Source of the DNA: Cudoniella acicularis
Taxonomy: Eukaryota > Ascomycota > Leotiomycetes > Helotiales > Helotiaceae
DNA length: 56,337 bases
Reading direction: 5' to 3'
Assembly: GCA_013054445.1 (NCBI GenBank)
Contig: JAAMPI010000174.1
Location: forward strand, 1 to 56,337
The translations under genes were made by a program, and so were the position numbers. This document shows, one piece after another, positions 12,355-22,737 of this stretch. How positions within the stretch are numbered: position 1 is the stretch's first letter; each line of letters begins with the position of its first letter. Under the pieces are notes generated by a model that saw only the letters and a program-made list of their open reading frames with translations, made no database searches and had not been told where the DNA came from.

Positions 12355-13078
12355 ATAAGCCTAACGCTACCTTTTAATCAGAATTTTTACTATATTTATA
12401 ACACTAATTTGACTAAGGTAAATCATATAATAATATCCGTAATACCTTTAACATTACTATTCCCTCCTTTTCTTTTACTGCCTATAGAAATACGTTTAAG
12501 GATCTAGGAGTACGTCTATTACCTATATCTACGTCAGGTCGCTATTAGGCATAACGGTCAAGACTTTTCCTTTAAAGCCGATTTATAACTTCTACCTAAC
12601 TTTTTCGTTTATCGAGAATCTCGATTTAAAGTCTTAAGAATAGTCTAGTCACTCTTATATAACGGACAAATCGTAGAATATTTTAACGCTGCTTACGACA
12701 CGCTCGCTCCTGGCACTAGGCCTGATCCTTCCCTATTTAAACTATTTAAGGCTACCACACGAGTAGTGGTAAAGTAGGAAGATAAGGAATAGATTGTCCG
12801 CCTTCTATACTAATTTCTAAAGCTAGAGAAACTCTTTTTAATAATACTAGCTTCCTTAATAGAAAACTACTACTCGTTTATAACAAGATATATAACTAGA
12901 AATCCTAAATAGAGCGTATTAACATTAGCGCTAAGATACTAGCCACTATAGAGTAATCTAGTCTTAAATATTATTAATAAAAGAAGAATATAGGAACTTA
13001 GAGATATAGAAATGCCGGAGCTTAGCCTGCGGATTTATAAAGAGCGTACGTACTATCGTGAAAGTGGCCTATTACCTT
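12355..13078 (+). pseudogene. RIP copy of 2EXR-domain protein, truncated
   Basis: Mirror copy of 53,096-53,848. The start position reads ATA. The last codons and the stop are absent because about 120 bp present at right 53.00-53.12 kb are missing here. Confidence 0.7.
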
Positions 13079-13316
13079 TTAGCTACTCTAATTAAAACAG
13101 CTCTTTCTGGCCTCGGCTGTTTATACTTAGCCTAATTAAATAATATTGAGTAAACGAATATACGGCGAGTAATCTCGTTATAGATCTTATATTATGTTTC
13201 TAAGCAACCTTTTTAAGATATGTTTACGGCTATTATTACTCTATTCCTTTTAAACAAAATCTAACTTTTCTTTTATACTATCGTACCCTATCTCTATTTC
13301 TATTATAGTCTTTCCT

Positions 13317-15093
13317 CTACTAAAGAGCCAACTTCTCCCGCTTTATAAGAGCACTACTAATAATACTAATAGCGCCTATAATAATAACTAGGATCCAAAT
13401 CACGCCTATAATATCTATAATAGTATCTATCGCCAACTTTTAGACATTTAGATCATTACTAGTAAGAATCGTAGACTTCGTACCCGTAAGAGCGCCTCTA
13501 AGCTCCTTAGTACTAAAACCTCGTCCTATAAGAGTATCCCCTAACTTAATAAACCCTACGTTCTAGAAAATAATATTCGCGAGAGAGAGTACGATAGTAG
13601 CGCTTCCGATTTATAAGACGTTCATGACGCCGGTAGCGCCGAAGATCTCCTCTAGCTTAACCTTTATAATAGCTACTAAATAAGTAACTTATAATAAAAG
13701 GCTAGCTCCGATCGCTACTAAGACTTCGTAGCTATAGACTACGCCGGTATTAGTGCTAGTATTAACGATATATATAAGTACCCTTCTAATTATTATAAAG
13801 ACACCGGTAATAATATAGATAGGTATATATCGTCCGAGTACTAGAAGCAGACCACCTACGAGTATAACGAAAAAGATTATAATATAGATAAATAGTAGAA
13901 GGCGGATTACTACTTTGATCGCTAAGTCACCTCTCGTGAATTAGAAGAAGAGAGGGATATAATAGACAGAAACGAATATACCGGCAGTAGCTATAGTATA
14001 GGTAATATAAAGAAGAACGATAGTTCTGCTTTTCAGGATCTAAACGGGGAATAGTCGTCTTTCGGCAGTCGTAAAGATATAATAAACTTGTTAAAAGATA
14101 TAGGCGAAAAAAAAGACTCTAAAGACGGCCTAGAGAGAAATTAGTCCGGCGGACTTCTATTTCTATATAGATCCCGAGAAGATATATACGACCTAGAAGA
14201 GGGTCTAAGTACTAGTATTAAGGAAGACTCTAACCTAATCTATCTACTTTAACTTTATAGAACTAGAGACGTCGGGCTTGCTATTATATCTTAGAAAAAG
14301 GAAGATATATACTAGCGTAACTAAAGCGGCTAATAGAAGGTTGATATAAAAGGCCTATCTCTATATGGCTTTGCTTTCTATAAAGCCTCCGCCGATAACG
14401 GGTCCGAGAATTACTCCTGTTCCCTAGTACAAACCGATTACTATATTATAAATAGGCCGTTCTTTTATATTCGTAAAGACGGAGTTATATATCAAGGCAC
14501 TAACGAAGGTTAGACACGCGTCGCGATAAACTAGGGAAGGAATATTATCTTACCCGAGATATATGCCTATACTACCTAAACTAGTAATAACTCTACCGAT
14601 AATCATAGTATTTATAATAGGCGCTATACTACAAACCGCACTACTAATCTTAAAAAGGAGAACACTACTAATCATAAGGTATTTGATCTTAAAGAGAGTA
14701 TAACACTATCCGATAAATAGAATCGTAGCGACAGATCTTATAGGAAATCTAATACCGACCTAAGCTAACTTCTCGATTTCTCCTAGGGATTCGAGAATAG
14801 GCCCTTACACATCGGTAGCAATTATAGTATCTAGCCCTAAAAGGTTATGATTAATTTAGGAAACATAGACCGCTTTAAAAGAACTTACTATAGAGAAGAG
14901 ATCCTAGAAAGAGACTAATATAGACTAACGCCTATACCTAACCACTAATTAGTCTTTTAAATCGTATAGTTTTCTCTTTAATAGTATTAAGATCAAGAAA
15001 TAAGATTTTTTCGATATCGATAGATGACTAGTAAGGGGTTATATTTCTGGTGGTGTCCCCCGCGGTATCAGCTTACTCGACTTTTAGAGCTAT
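13317..15093 (-). pseudogene. RIP copy of the DHA2-type MFS transporter gene
   Basis: Mirror copy of 50,960-52,736 with an identical span of 1,777 bp, so no net indels. The start codon is ATA. It shares at least the first in-frame TAG (the -GCATAG- context in the first exon) with the right copy and adds many private stops. The two introns sit at the same positions. Confidence 0.85.
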
Positions 15094-15499
15094 CTTTTCT
15101 ATATACGATAAACGATTTAATAAGAGACTAAAAACTTGTTAAAAGATTAAAGATAATAACAAGTAAGTTAGGAGGCTAAAGTAAAGTAAACTATAAATTA
15201 AAAACAAATAGGGTTTATAGAGGTTAAAATAAAGAACAAGTATAAAGAGGTAGTAGTAAGGGTTAGGAGCTAATAACAGTAGCCGAATACCTAAACGACT
15301 ATTCTCTCCGGACATAGAATAGTATAGAGCTTAGCGAGGGGCAGCGAGAGACACTAGAGGTCCGATGCTCGGTACGCTAGTTCTATATTTTTAAAAAGCC
15401 GACAGATAATGACCTTATCTTATACTTAAATTATAGCTATATTATATAACTCTAAATTCTTCGGCTATAGTAACCTAATAGGGCTTATTCTTACTATAT

Positions 15500-15572
15500 A
15501 TCCCTGTCTCTATACCCTGTCTCTATACCCTGTTTCTATACCTAGTTCTATACCCTGTTTCTATACCCTAGC
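15500..15572. repeat. Minisatellite, RIP-mutated copy
   Basis: Six units resembling CTCTATACCCTGT and TTCTATACCCTGT in tandem. Mirror partner of 50,494-50,550, but with more units, so array length changed after duplication. Confidence 0.88.
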
Positions 15573-15975
15573 TTTACTATATTTTCGCCTAGTTCTAGAA
15601 AGCGAGGATACCGCTATATAGGAGCCAACCAGGCCTCTAACGCTAGGAGTGTTAGGATCACGTTTGGCTTCTACTAACTCTTGATTAGCTCTAGTAGATC
15701 TAGATATATAATTAAATGCTATAAAGAACACTTCTTACCCTAGTTTCCTATATTTTTAAGAATTTAGATCGATAAATAATTTAGAGGCCAGACTTTTAAT
15801 CTCTTACGAGCATTTATATATACGAACCAAAACACCCTCTCTATCGCCGTCGTAACTGCTTCCGACTATAGGGTTTCTAGAAATAGTAGAAAAAGAAATT
15901 TTAACTACTACCTATCCTTCTCCTTACGATTTGACGTAACAAACCTACGAACAAATAAAGTTCGACCTAACGATA

Positions 15976-16446
15976 ATAGTAAAGACATACGAGAGCCTAA
16001 AAGTTTGGCCACCCTACCCCTCCTTACTATATCCGGAAACTAAGGCGAAGTTTAAGGTCTCTTATATCAAGTACGATAGGATTAAAGACGGCGAGAGAGA
16101 CTAGTAAAGGAGGGTTATAGGAAGAGGGCTTTACGGATCTCTTAGCGCTCTTCTTACTAGAGTCAAACACAAGTATAGGCTGTTTATAGACTACGGACTA
16201 TTAATAAGGCTATTAACTCTTTATATCGAGTACTATATAGAATTAGGGCTATATTATAAAGTTGATCAAATTGATTAAATATTTAGTTTTAAGGACAATA
16301 ATAAGAGACCTAGAGGTATAGTCTTAAGGATTTTATATAAAGAGGTCGAAGAGATCGTCTCTAGTAAAATAATCGTAATAGAAGGCGTGCTCCTAAATAC
16401 GGGCACTATTAAAACGGTCGGCGTAAATAGTAAATAGAGAATATAA
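15976..16446 (+). pseudogene. RIP copy of the unknown 156-aa protein gene
   Basis: Mirror copy of 49,617-50,087 with identical span (471 bp). The start is ATA and several Gln/Trp codons are stops. The upstream in-frame TAA found in the right copy is present here too. Confidence 0.75.
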
Positions 16447-17138
16447 TATCTATAGAACTAGGGAAGGTCAACCTTAACAAATTAATAGGCAGAATAGATA
16501 AGGGCTTAGTTTTATACTTCTTATACTCTCTTTAGAATACTTAAAAATTTCCTTTTATTACCTTATATATAGTAGTATCTTAGTATAATTATAGCGTAGA
16601 GAGTATAGCATACCGCTAATATAGTTTTCTTCTGATCAAAGTAAAACACATTCTAGGTCTTAATCTTATTCCCTATTCCGTCCTCTAACGGGGGACAATC
16701 TATATTAGTAGGTGGTCTTAGCTTATAAAGTGATATCAGACCCGTAAGCCCCGTGCGTAGCTTACGTGGCGATAGGGAGCTCAAATTGGCCCTAGCGTTT
16801 TATAGACGAGTGTCGTGATTACGGGACCTAAAATTGATCATTAGTAGCCCTCGCCGCCTCTCGTATCTTTACTAATTTTAGACAGTAGCCTTAAAGAACA
16901 TCTTAAATTAGCTACTATTTTTAGGCCGGGCGCTTCTATAAAACTACTAACCTTCCTACTTATCGAAGACTTATCTTATTTCTCTTCGATAGCTAGTTTC
17001 TATCTATAATTTTACCCTTTCTCGTCTTTGATTTTAAGCCTTTATATTTCTATCGCCAACTTATCGTCGTCTTATAGTCCTGTCCTTCCTTCTATAGAAT
17101 CTGTCTTCCTTATAGCGTAATGTCTAGTAGGTCGTCCG

Positions 17139-18678
17139 ATATAAAATAAGAGTAAGCTAATAAGTAATATAATAAATAACGAAAAGAAACGCCCTACGCC
17201 TTAGAATAGAGAAAAAAAAGACTTGACCTCGTCCTTAGAAACTTTACTTAAAGTTCCCTATACTCTAAGGTTCGTAGAAGCAACCTCTATATACTCTCCT
17301 AATAAGGCTAATAAGGACCACCGATCTCCCTTCGCGGACCCTCCTTCTAAAAAGACATAACCCTATATAGCGCAAGTATAGCCGTTAGATATTAGCTTCG
17401 GCTATATCTCCTCTAACAACCCGGCGCGCTATTATATCGAGACCCTAATCCCACCCGCCTCTCTATTAAAGAGTATTATAAGAACACTAGGTATACCCGA
17501 GCGGAAAATAGACAACCTATTAAGCCCGATATTCCGAGAAGAACAACTATTAGAGAAGTATAAACAGGGGACTAAGAAAGAACAAGCTAAAGATTTGGCG
17601 AGTATAGACACTAGCTATACTTTATAGAAGTAGCTAATAATATTATAGAAAATCAAAACTAGAGTCCGGATAGCGAAGTTTGTTCTAAGAGGCGTAAATT
17701 TTAGCTATAGCCTTATCGTTCTTATTATACTTTTAATAACCTTTACGATTTTTAACGTAACGAAACATTTAGCGCTACGAAACAACTTCCTACCTTAGGC
17801 TTAAGGGTAGAAGATATAGCTATAAATTACTGTCTTAGTAATTACTTATATCTCGTTAGTATTTTGTTTGTTAATTTTCTAGAACTACTAGAAAAGGGGT
17901 TATAAGAAGGCAGAGAAGGTTACTGTCTATTCTACGCTCTTCGCGATAAGATTCTTTATCTTTAGTATCGTTATATAGGCTATTACGGCTACTATTCTTT
18001 AATAGTCTAAGAACTCTAGCTATAGAAAAGACATATAGGGCTAGTCATACGTTAATAATAACAGAAAGGAGCTGTTCTAAGAAGAAGTAGATTATATATT
18101 AGTTTATAAAATATAGGTAAGCTATCCCTTAAAAACCCTCCGAACCTAACTAATAAACGTTATAGAATTAGTCCTTAGTTTACTACCTTATCGAAATTAT
18201 CTTAGAATATATTACGGTTATCCTATACGGTATAGTGTTCTATAGATACTATTCTAAGTAACGCCTACGCAAGTCTATAGATGTCCGAGACCGCGCCCGT
18301 TCTGACCTCTACCTCGCTTAACTCTACTCTCAATCCGCACCGAACATACCCGGCTTTGATCTTATGTCTCTATCCTACTCTACACACGTCAAGTCTACCT
18401 ATAACAACGGCCTAGACGCCGAAGAAAGATCCGCTGGCGCCTATTTCGTCAAAGCCAAGTCAAACTCGACTCTCGACACTAAGTCGTCTGCCCTCTAACC
18501 TCCTCCTATCAAGATCTAATCCGCTATGCCTAAGGTTGCTCAAAACAGCTTCGAGAGAGCAGCTTCTCTACCTGTCGAGAGAAGGATAGAGTACGTATCC
18601 GCCGTACCCGGCGAGCAGACCTACGATGCCGTGCCTATTCTAGGCGCCTACGCTATACCGCTCTAAAATTCCGGATTA
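17139..18678 (+). pseudogene. RIP copy of MARVEL-like tetraspan protein gene
   Basis: Mirror copy of 47,386-48,898. Shares in-frame stops with the right copy at the same codons (for example the TAG before the GG-K segment and the TAA before EEVD). The final codons and stop are lost because about 105 bp present at right 47.29-47.39 kb are missing. Confidence 0.8.
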
Positions 18679-19266
18679 GTATTCTTTTATTGTGTCCGGA
18701 TCTAGGTATTAGGGGTTATTATTTATAATAGATAAATATGATATAAATGTCACTCGTAGGGTTAATAACAGAGTAAGGAGCGGGTAAAGATAGAGGGAGT
18801 GAGTCTTATAGGAGGACAGGATTATATATTAGAAACTAGGAATTATGATTATATAAATAAAGTATATATTTACTCCTAAGAATCTATACTATCTAGGCGT
18901 TAGAAAAGTGAGTTATAGAATTTAAAATCTCCTATCCGGGTACTTTAAAGTATACTTTTATCTAAATTTCCGGAGTCCTTAGGTATAGAACCTTCTACCT
19001 TAATCAGGCCTACTAATTTACGGTCACGAAGATAGATTTATAAATAGACCTGAATCCTTTAAGGTTTAGTGACTAACTTATAAAGTTAGTCCTAAGTTAG
19101 ATCGTAATTCGTGGCGTACGCCCTTTATTCTGACTTTAAACCGAACAGTTGTTTCCCCTCCCCCCGACGAAAGTCCTTTAACTGTTTGACCGACCCTATC
19201 GGAGATAATCAACTTGATAAAATAACTAGATACTAAATAATAGGAAATATTGCTTTAAATAATCTC

Positions 19267-19268
19267 TA
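19267..19268. other. TA target-site duplication, left
   Basis: TA immediately outside the left terminal inverted repeat, matching TA at 25,290-25,291 and the single TA of the empty site at 46,697-46,698. Confidence 0.9.
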
Positions 19269-19307
19269 ACGTCTTTTACTGCGTACCGGAAAACACTACG
19301 TGCCGGA
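19269..19307 (+). repeat. Terminal inverted repeat, left (39 bp)
   Basis: Matches the reverse complement of 25,251-25,289 at 30 of 39 positions. Each repeat contains two related GTRCCGGA/GTGCCGGA boxes about 20 bp apart, likely transposase contact sites by analogy with other pogo elements. Several mismatches are transitions as expected from RIP. Confidence 0.92.
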
Positions 19308-19858
19308 ACGACTTTATAGTTTAAGGGCTTTAACTCCCTACCACATATTAATAAAGAGTTATAACATGTTTCCTATTACTCTTCTACTATTAGTCTAATG
19401 GTTTTTGCTTTATAGTAAGAAAATATTAAAGTTCTGATTTAATGTTTTTTGTCCTGTTAATAGCATTAAAAGCAAATTAGACGCCTCCCCCTTGTTTAAT
19501 TCTGTTTATAGGCCCTTTCCTAAAATCCGGGGCTATATTATAGAGCTCCTATCAAGCTCAAACACAACTTCTAATTTTAAAGATATAAAGCACAAGGAAA
19601 CTTGCCTGCCGGATTTATCCGGACTAAGGTAGGGGTGAAGCATAAAACGCCAAGCATCCTAATAAGCGAGAAAGATATATCGTCCTTTGTATTCGCAGCC
19701 ACGCTAGTATTATTTAATTATGCCTGGATATATATCACGTGAAACGGTAGCGTTCTTCTAGAAGGTTCTATAGACAGCCACTTGTCGTACAGAGTTGCTA
19801 CCTGGCCTGTTCCAGCCTTTTATCCCATCTCTATACAAGGTACGCAAGGTAATGCCTT
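19308..19858. other. Transposon 5' non-coding segment
   Basis: AT-rich, RIP-affected leader between the left terminal repeat and the transposase start. No open frame is recognisable. The last 150 bp are less mutated. Confidence 0.6.
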
Positions 19859-21643
19859 ATGAGTGACCGCGCCAGTAAAGCCCTTGTAGAGGCGTCTCTA
19901 CCAGGAGAGCCTCGAACATATGATGCCATATCAAAGCGTAGTGGAGTGCCGTCGAGTACTCTATACTATCGCGATCATAGGCGGCGCTCGAGAGAAGAGA
20001 AGGCCTAAGGCCAGCAATATCTCACTCTATCGGAGGAGAAAGCCCTTGAAAAGTATATGAAACAGATGGCTGACCTGGGGACTCCTATACGAATCAAGTA
20101 TATACCGTCCCTCGCCTTTAGTATCGCCCGCCGGCGCTCCACGACAAATAAAGCGACGAAGCCACCGCATAGGAACTGGGCTTAAGCCTTCCAGAAGCGT
20201 CATCTAGCACTCAAATCACGACGGATAAAGGCGATGGACTGGAAACGCCATGAGATAAACATATATGATAAGATATTATACTGGTTTAAGGTAATCAGGA
20301 CGGTCTTGAAGGATTCTGTTATTCTGCTAGAAAATGTCTATAACATGGACGAGACAGGAGTTATGCTGTACATGCTCAACTCTGTCAAGGTCCTTATAAG
20401 TAAAGACGATCGGCGAGACTATAGAGGGGCAGGCGTCAAGCGAACGACGGTGACTGCCGTAGAGTGTATCAGTGCAAACGGTAGGTCTTTGTTACTAATG
20501 ATTATTTGGCCGGCCACTACCCATCAAAGTAACTGGACTACCTTCCCTACCCCTGGATGGCATTATACATGCTCGGAATCTGGGTACACGGACTCCAAGA
20601 TTAGCTTTGAGTGGCTTAAGCGTGTCTTTGATCCCTAGACAAAGGGACAGGCTAACAACAAACCACGAGTGTTGATTTCGGACGGCTTTAGTACGCACGA
20701 AACCCTCGAAGTGTTAGAGTTCTGCTTTAAGAACAACATCACTCTTTGTCGTCTCCCCTCCCATACTACCCACAAGCTTCAGCCCTATGATGTCGGAGTC
20801 TTCGCACCACTAAAGGAAGCCTATCGAGATGAGGTTGATCGACTGTTTCGAGGAGGTACAAACACAATTGGCAAGGAGCATTTTACCTCTGTGTACAGCC
20901 CTACAAGAGAGAGGGCGTTCACAAAGCGAAATATTACGTCCGTATGGGCGGCGTGTGGTTTGTTTCTATTCAATCCAGACAGAGTACTAAGGAAAACACC
21001 AAAGCCCCCCCCTCTTTCGACTGTCTCGATGGTCGATGATATAGAGGTGGGTGTGTGTCAACAAGATGAAGTGCCACAAACGCCTATGACGCCAATAACA
21101 GCAGAAGCTATTATGTCGTTGTATGACCTGATCAAGCAGGATTCCTATACCCTTGACGAGACGAGCATACCGCGGATGCAGAGGCATATTCAGAAGCTTG
21201 CCAATGCCGGCCAAACGTCTATTGCCTATTGTGCCCTCCTCGATGAACGAAACTCATTCTTGACGAGTATGAACAACGAAGCCAAAAATCGCCGATCAGC
21301 CAAGTCCGTAGTGCTGGGGAAGGGAAAGGGGAAGGTAATGAGTTACGAGGACATTGAGGAGGCACGAGCAAAACGTGCTGAGAAAGATGCCATGAAAGGC
21401 AAGGGGAAACGTGGTCGAAAGCGTAAGAGTGCTGCATTGGAGGCGGATGAGCCAGATGCGGTGACGGAGCCGGAAGTAGCACATGCTGCAAAAGAGGTCA
21501 TAACGGGCAAGAGGAAGCGCGGCCGAAAGCGAAAGAGTGCCGTACAAGAGACAGATGAGCCTCAGCCAGAACCAGAGCCAGAAGCGGTACAAACGATCGT
21601 GGCATCAGCACCATGGAGGGCACCAGTAGCACATATGTATTAG
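19859..21643 (+). pseudogene. Fot1/pogo-type DDE transposase with three RIP-type stops
   Basis: A single 594-codon frame from ATG at 19,859 to TAG at 21,641. It is broken only by TAA at 20,006 (codon 50), TAA at 20,183 (codon 109) and TAG at 20,636 (codon 260). All three fit C-to-T change of a Gln codon. Domains in order: a Psq-like helix-turn-helix (about residues 6-50, TYDAISKRSGVPSSTLY), a CENP-B-type helix-turn-helix (about 52-110), and the DDE endonuclease with NMDETG, LISDGFSTHET and LQPYDVGVFAPLK carrying the three acidic residues. The C-terminus is basic with two copies of KRGRKRKSA, resembling AT-hooks, and Glu/Pro-rich spacers. Slightly longer than Fot1 itself (about 540 aa). It would catalyse cut-and-paste transposition at TA. 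This copy should be inactive. Confidence 0.93.
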
Positions 21644-22180
21644 GCGCAGATCAAGCAGGACTTAATCGCTAGGGGAATAGAATTCAGGTGGGTTTCATGA
21701 GGCTAGCGTAGGCCTCGCAACTAATTACAGATTCAGATTCGGCGCAAATAGAAAGGATGAATCACCGTTAGGGTTGCAATATTATAATCGTAATTGCTTT
21801 CGAGGCTCTGGTTGATTCTCTCTTTGTGACCATTTCCTTTTGAATGTCTTAGTTAGCAGTGCGAAGTTGTCACGCCAGCGGCTGTCCGGCGAGGATGATT
21901 GATGATACAATCATTGTTGAATATACAATCTGCTCAGCTTTCGTGGTGGTGGTGAGGCTGTTAATGCTTGGGTTGTCACATGCAGGACATCGCATTCTGC
22001 CTAAATCCCGATCACATGCGTGTTTGCTGTCATCGCCATGGCACTACGATCGTGCTCCGCAATACCATTGTCATCAATCTCCTTCTGCTATCATCAGGCC
22101 TGCGACATTGATGTACAGTATCAACCGTCCGCCATAAACATCAGAAGCTAGTTATCACAGAGTGATAACCCAAACCAACT
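21644..22180. other. Spacer between transposase and cargo
   Basis: 537 bp of normal base composition. No internal copy of the terminal repeat is visible here, so the cargo is not simply appended outside an ordinary Fot1 end. Probably contains the promoter of the following gene. Confidence 0.5.
22151..22169. promoter_or_regulatory. Perfect inverted repeat just upstream of the small cargo gene
   Basis: GTTATCAC-AGA-GTGATAAC, 8-bp arms with a 3-bp centre, ending 11 bp before the ATG at 22,181. Could be a dimeric regulator site or a leader hairpin. Function is not known. Confidence 0.45.
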
Positions 22181-22588
22181 ATGTCAGCAAGCTCTGGCCT
22201 GACAGGTCAATGCAGTGTTTGCGCACACTACTACAACGAACACAATCGATTTAGATGCGCAGGCAGTGACAAAAAGAGAGTCAGCAAAGGAAAATACAAG
22301 TACGAGAAGTGTACCACCTGGTGGTATATCTGTCAGCAGGGTAGCCATGAGTTTGCAGGTGACCGTTCAAACGCCTATATGGTGTGTCACAGTTGCTCGG
22401 CTCATCCTGGTGGCGGTCCTGAAGGGACAGGTCCAGACGGGGAGTACTTTACGCCCTCGGGAGGTTCGGGCGGCGCCGGTGGTTCTGGTGGGTCAGGTAA
22501 ACAGCAGCAGGTTGAGTGGTTACTGGATCCCTCGTCAAACCGATACTATTACATTGATTCTGGGGGAAGATCTCAATGGGCAAGTTGA
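22181..22588 (+). CDS. Cargo gene: small Cys-rich protein with WW-like C-terminus
   Basis: 135 codons without an intron. The N-terminal two thirds has paired cysteines (CSVC, RFRC, EKC, YICQ, MVCHSC) and histidines spaced as in zinc-binding folds. A flexible Gly/Ser linker follows (about residues 85-107), then a C-terminal segment WLLDPSSNRYYYIDSGGRSQ ending in Trp. The two tryptophans about 20 residues apart around a YYY strand resemble a short WW domain, but the usual C-terminal Pro is missing. I do not recognise the N-terminal module as a named family. It sits inside the transposon, convergent with the larger cargo gene and about 150 bp from its end. No RIP stops. Possible protein- or nucleic-acid-binding adaptor; that is inference. 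Confidence 0.72.
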   Translation: MSASSGLTGQCSVCAHYYNEHNRFRCAGSDKKRVSKGKYKYEKCTTWWYICQQGSHEFAGDRSNAYMVCHSCSAHPGGGPEGTGPDGEYFTPSGGSGGAGGSGGSGKQQQVEWLLDPSSNRYYYIDSGGRSQWAS

Positions 22589-22737
22589 AGGTGGGGGGGA
22601 AGCGGGGGTATTGCTGGGAGGAAATTCGGGTTTGTCGATGTGATCGAACAGATATTCATTCACTTCCGCAAGGAGTATGTTCAAGGACATAACTATTATA
22701 TTCTGCTTGAATCATAGATCCAAAATGGACAAGCCTG

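Larger units (their letters stand above)
5800..19268. other. RIP-mutated AT-rich block (left)
   Basis: From about 5.8 kb the sequence switches to very few CA or TG dinucleotides, abundant TA, but retained CG. That is the footprint of CpA-to-TpA repeat-induced point mutation on both strands. Open frames over 60 codons nearly vanish, yet coding frames can still be followed because almost all interruptions are TAG or TAA. One ambiguous base is at 6768. The block contains the DUF3723 relic, a short opposite-strand relic, and from 10.2 kb the left outer arm of the giant inverted repeat. Confidence 0.95.
10222..19268. repeat. Left outer arm of the giant inverted repeat (RIP-mutated copy)
   Basis: Reverse-complementary to 46,697-56,337. 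The first bases match the very last bases of the window (AAAAAAGTT followed by GACG/GACGC on the two sides), and the match runs through to the transposon insertion at 19,268. The left copy is about 9.05 kb against 9.64 kb on the right. The difference is explained by segments missing here that are present at right 47.29-47.39, 53.00-53.12 and 53.98-54.31 kb. Differences elsewhere are overwhelmingly C/T and G/A. The match reaches the window end, so the repeat may continue to the left of 10,222. Confidence 0.93.
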
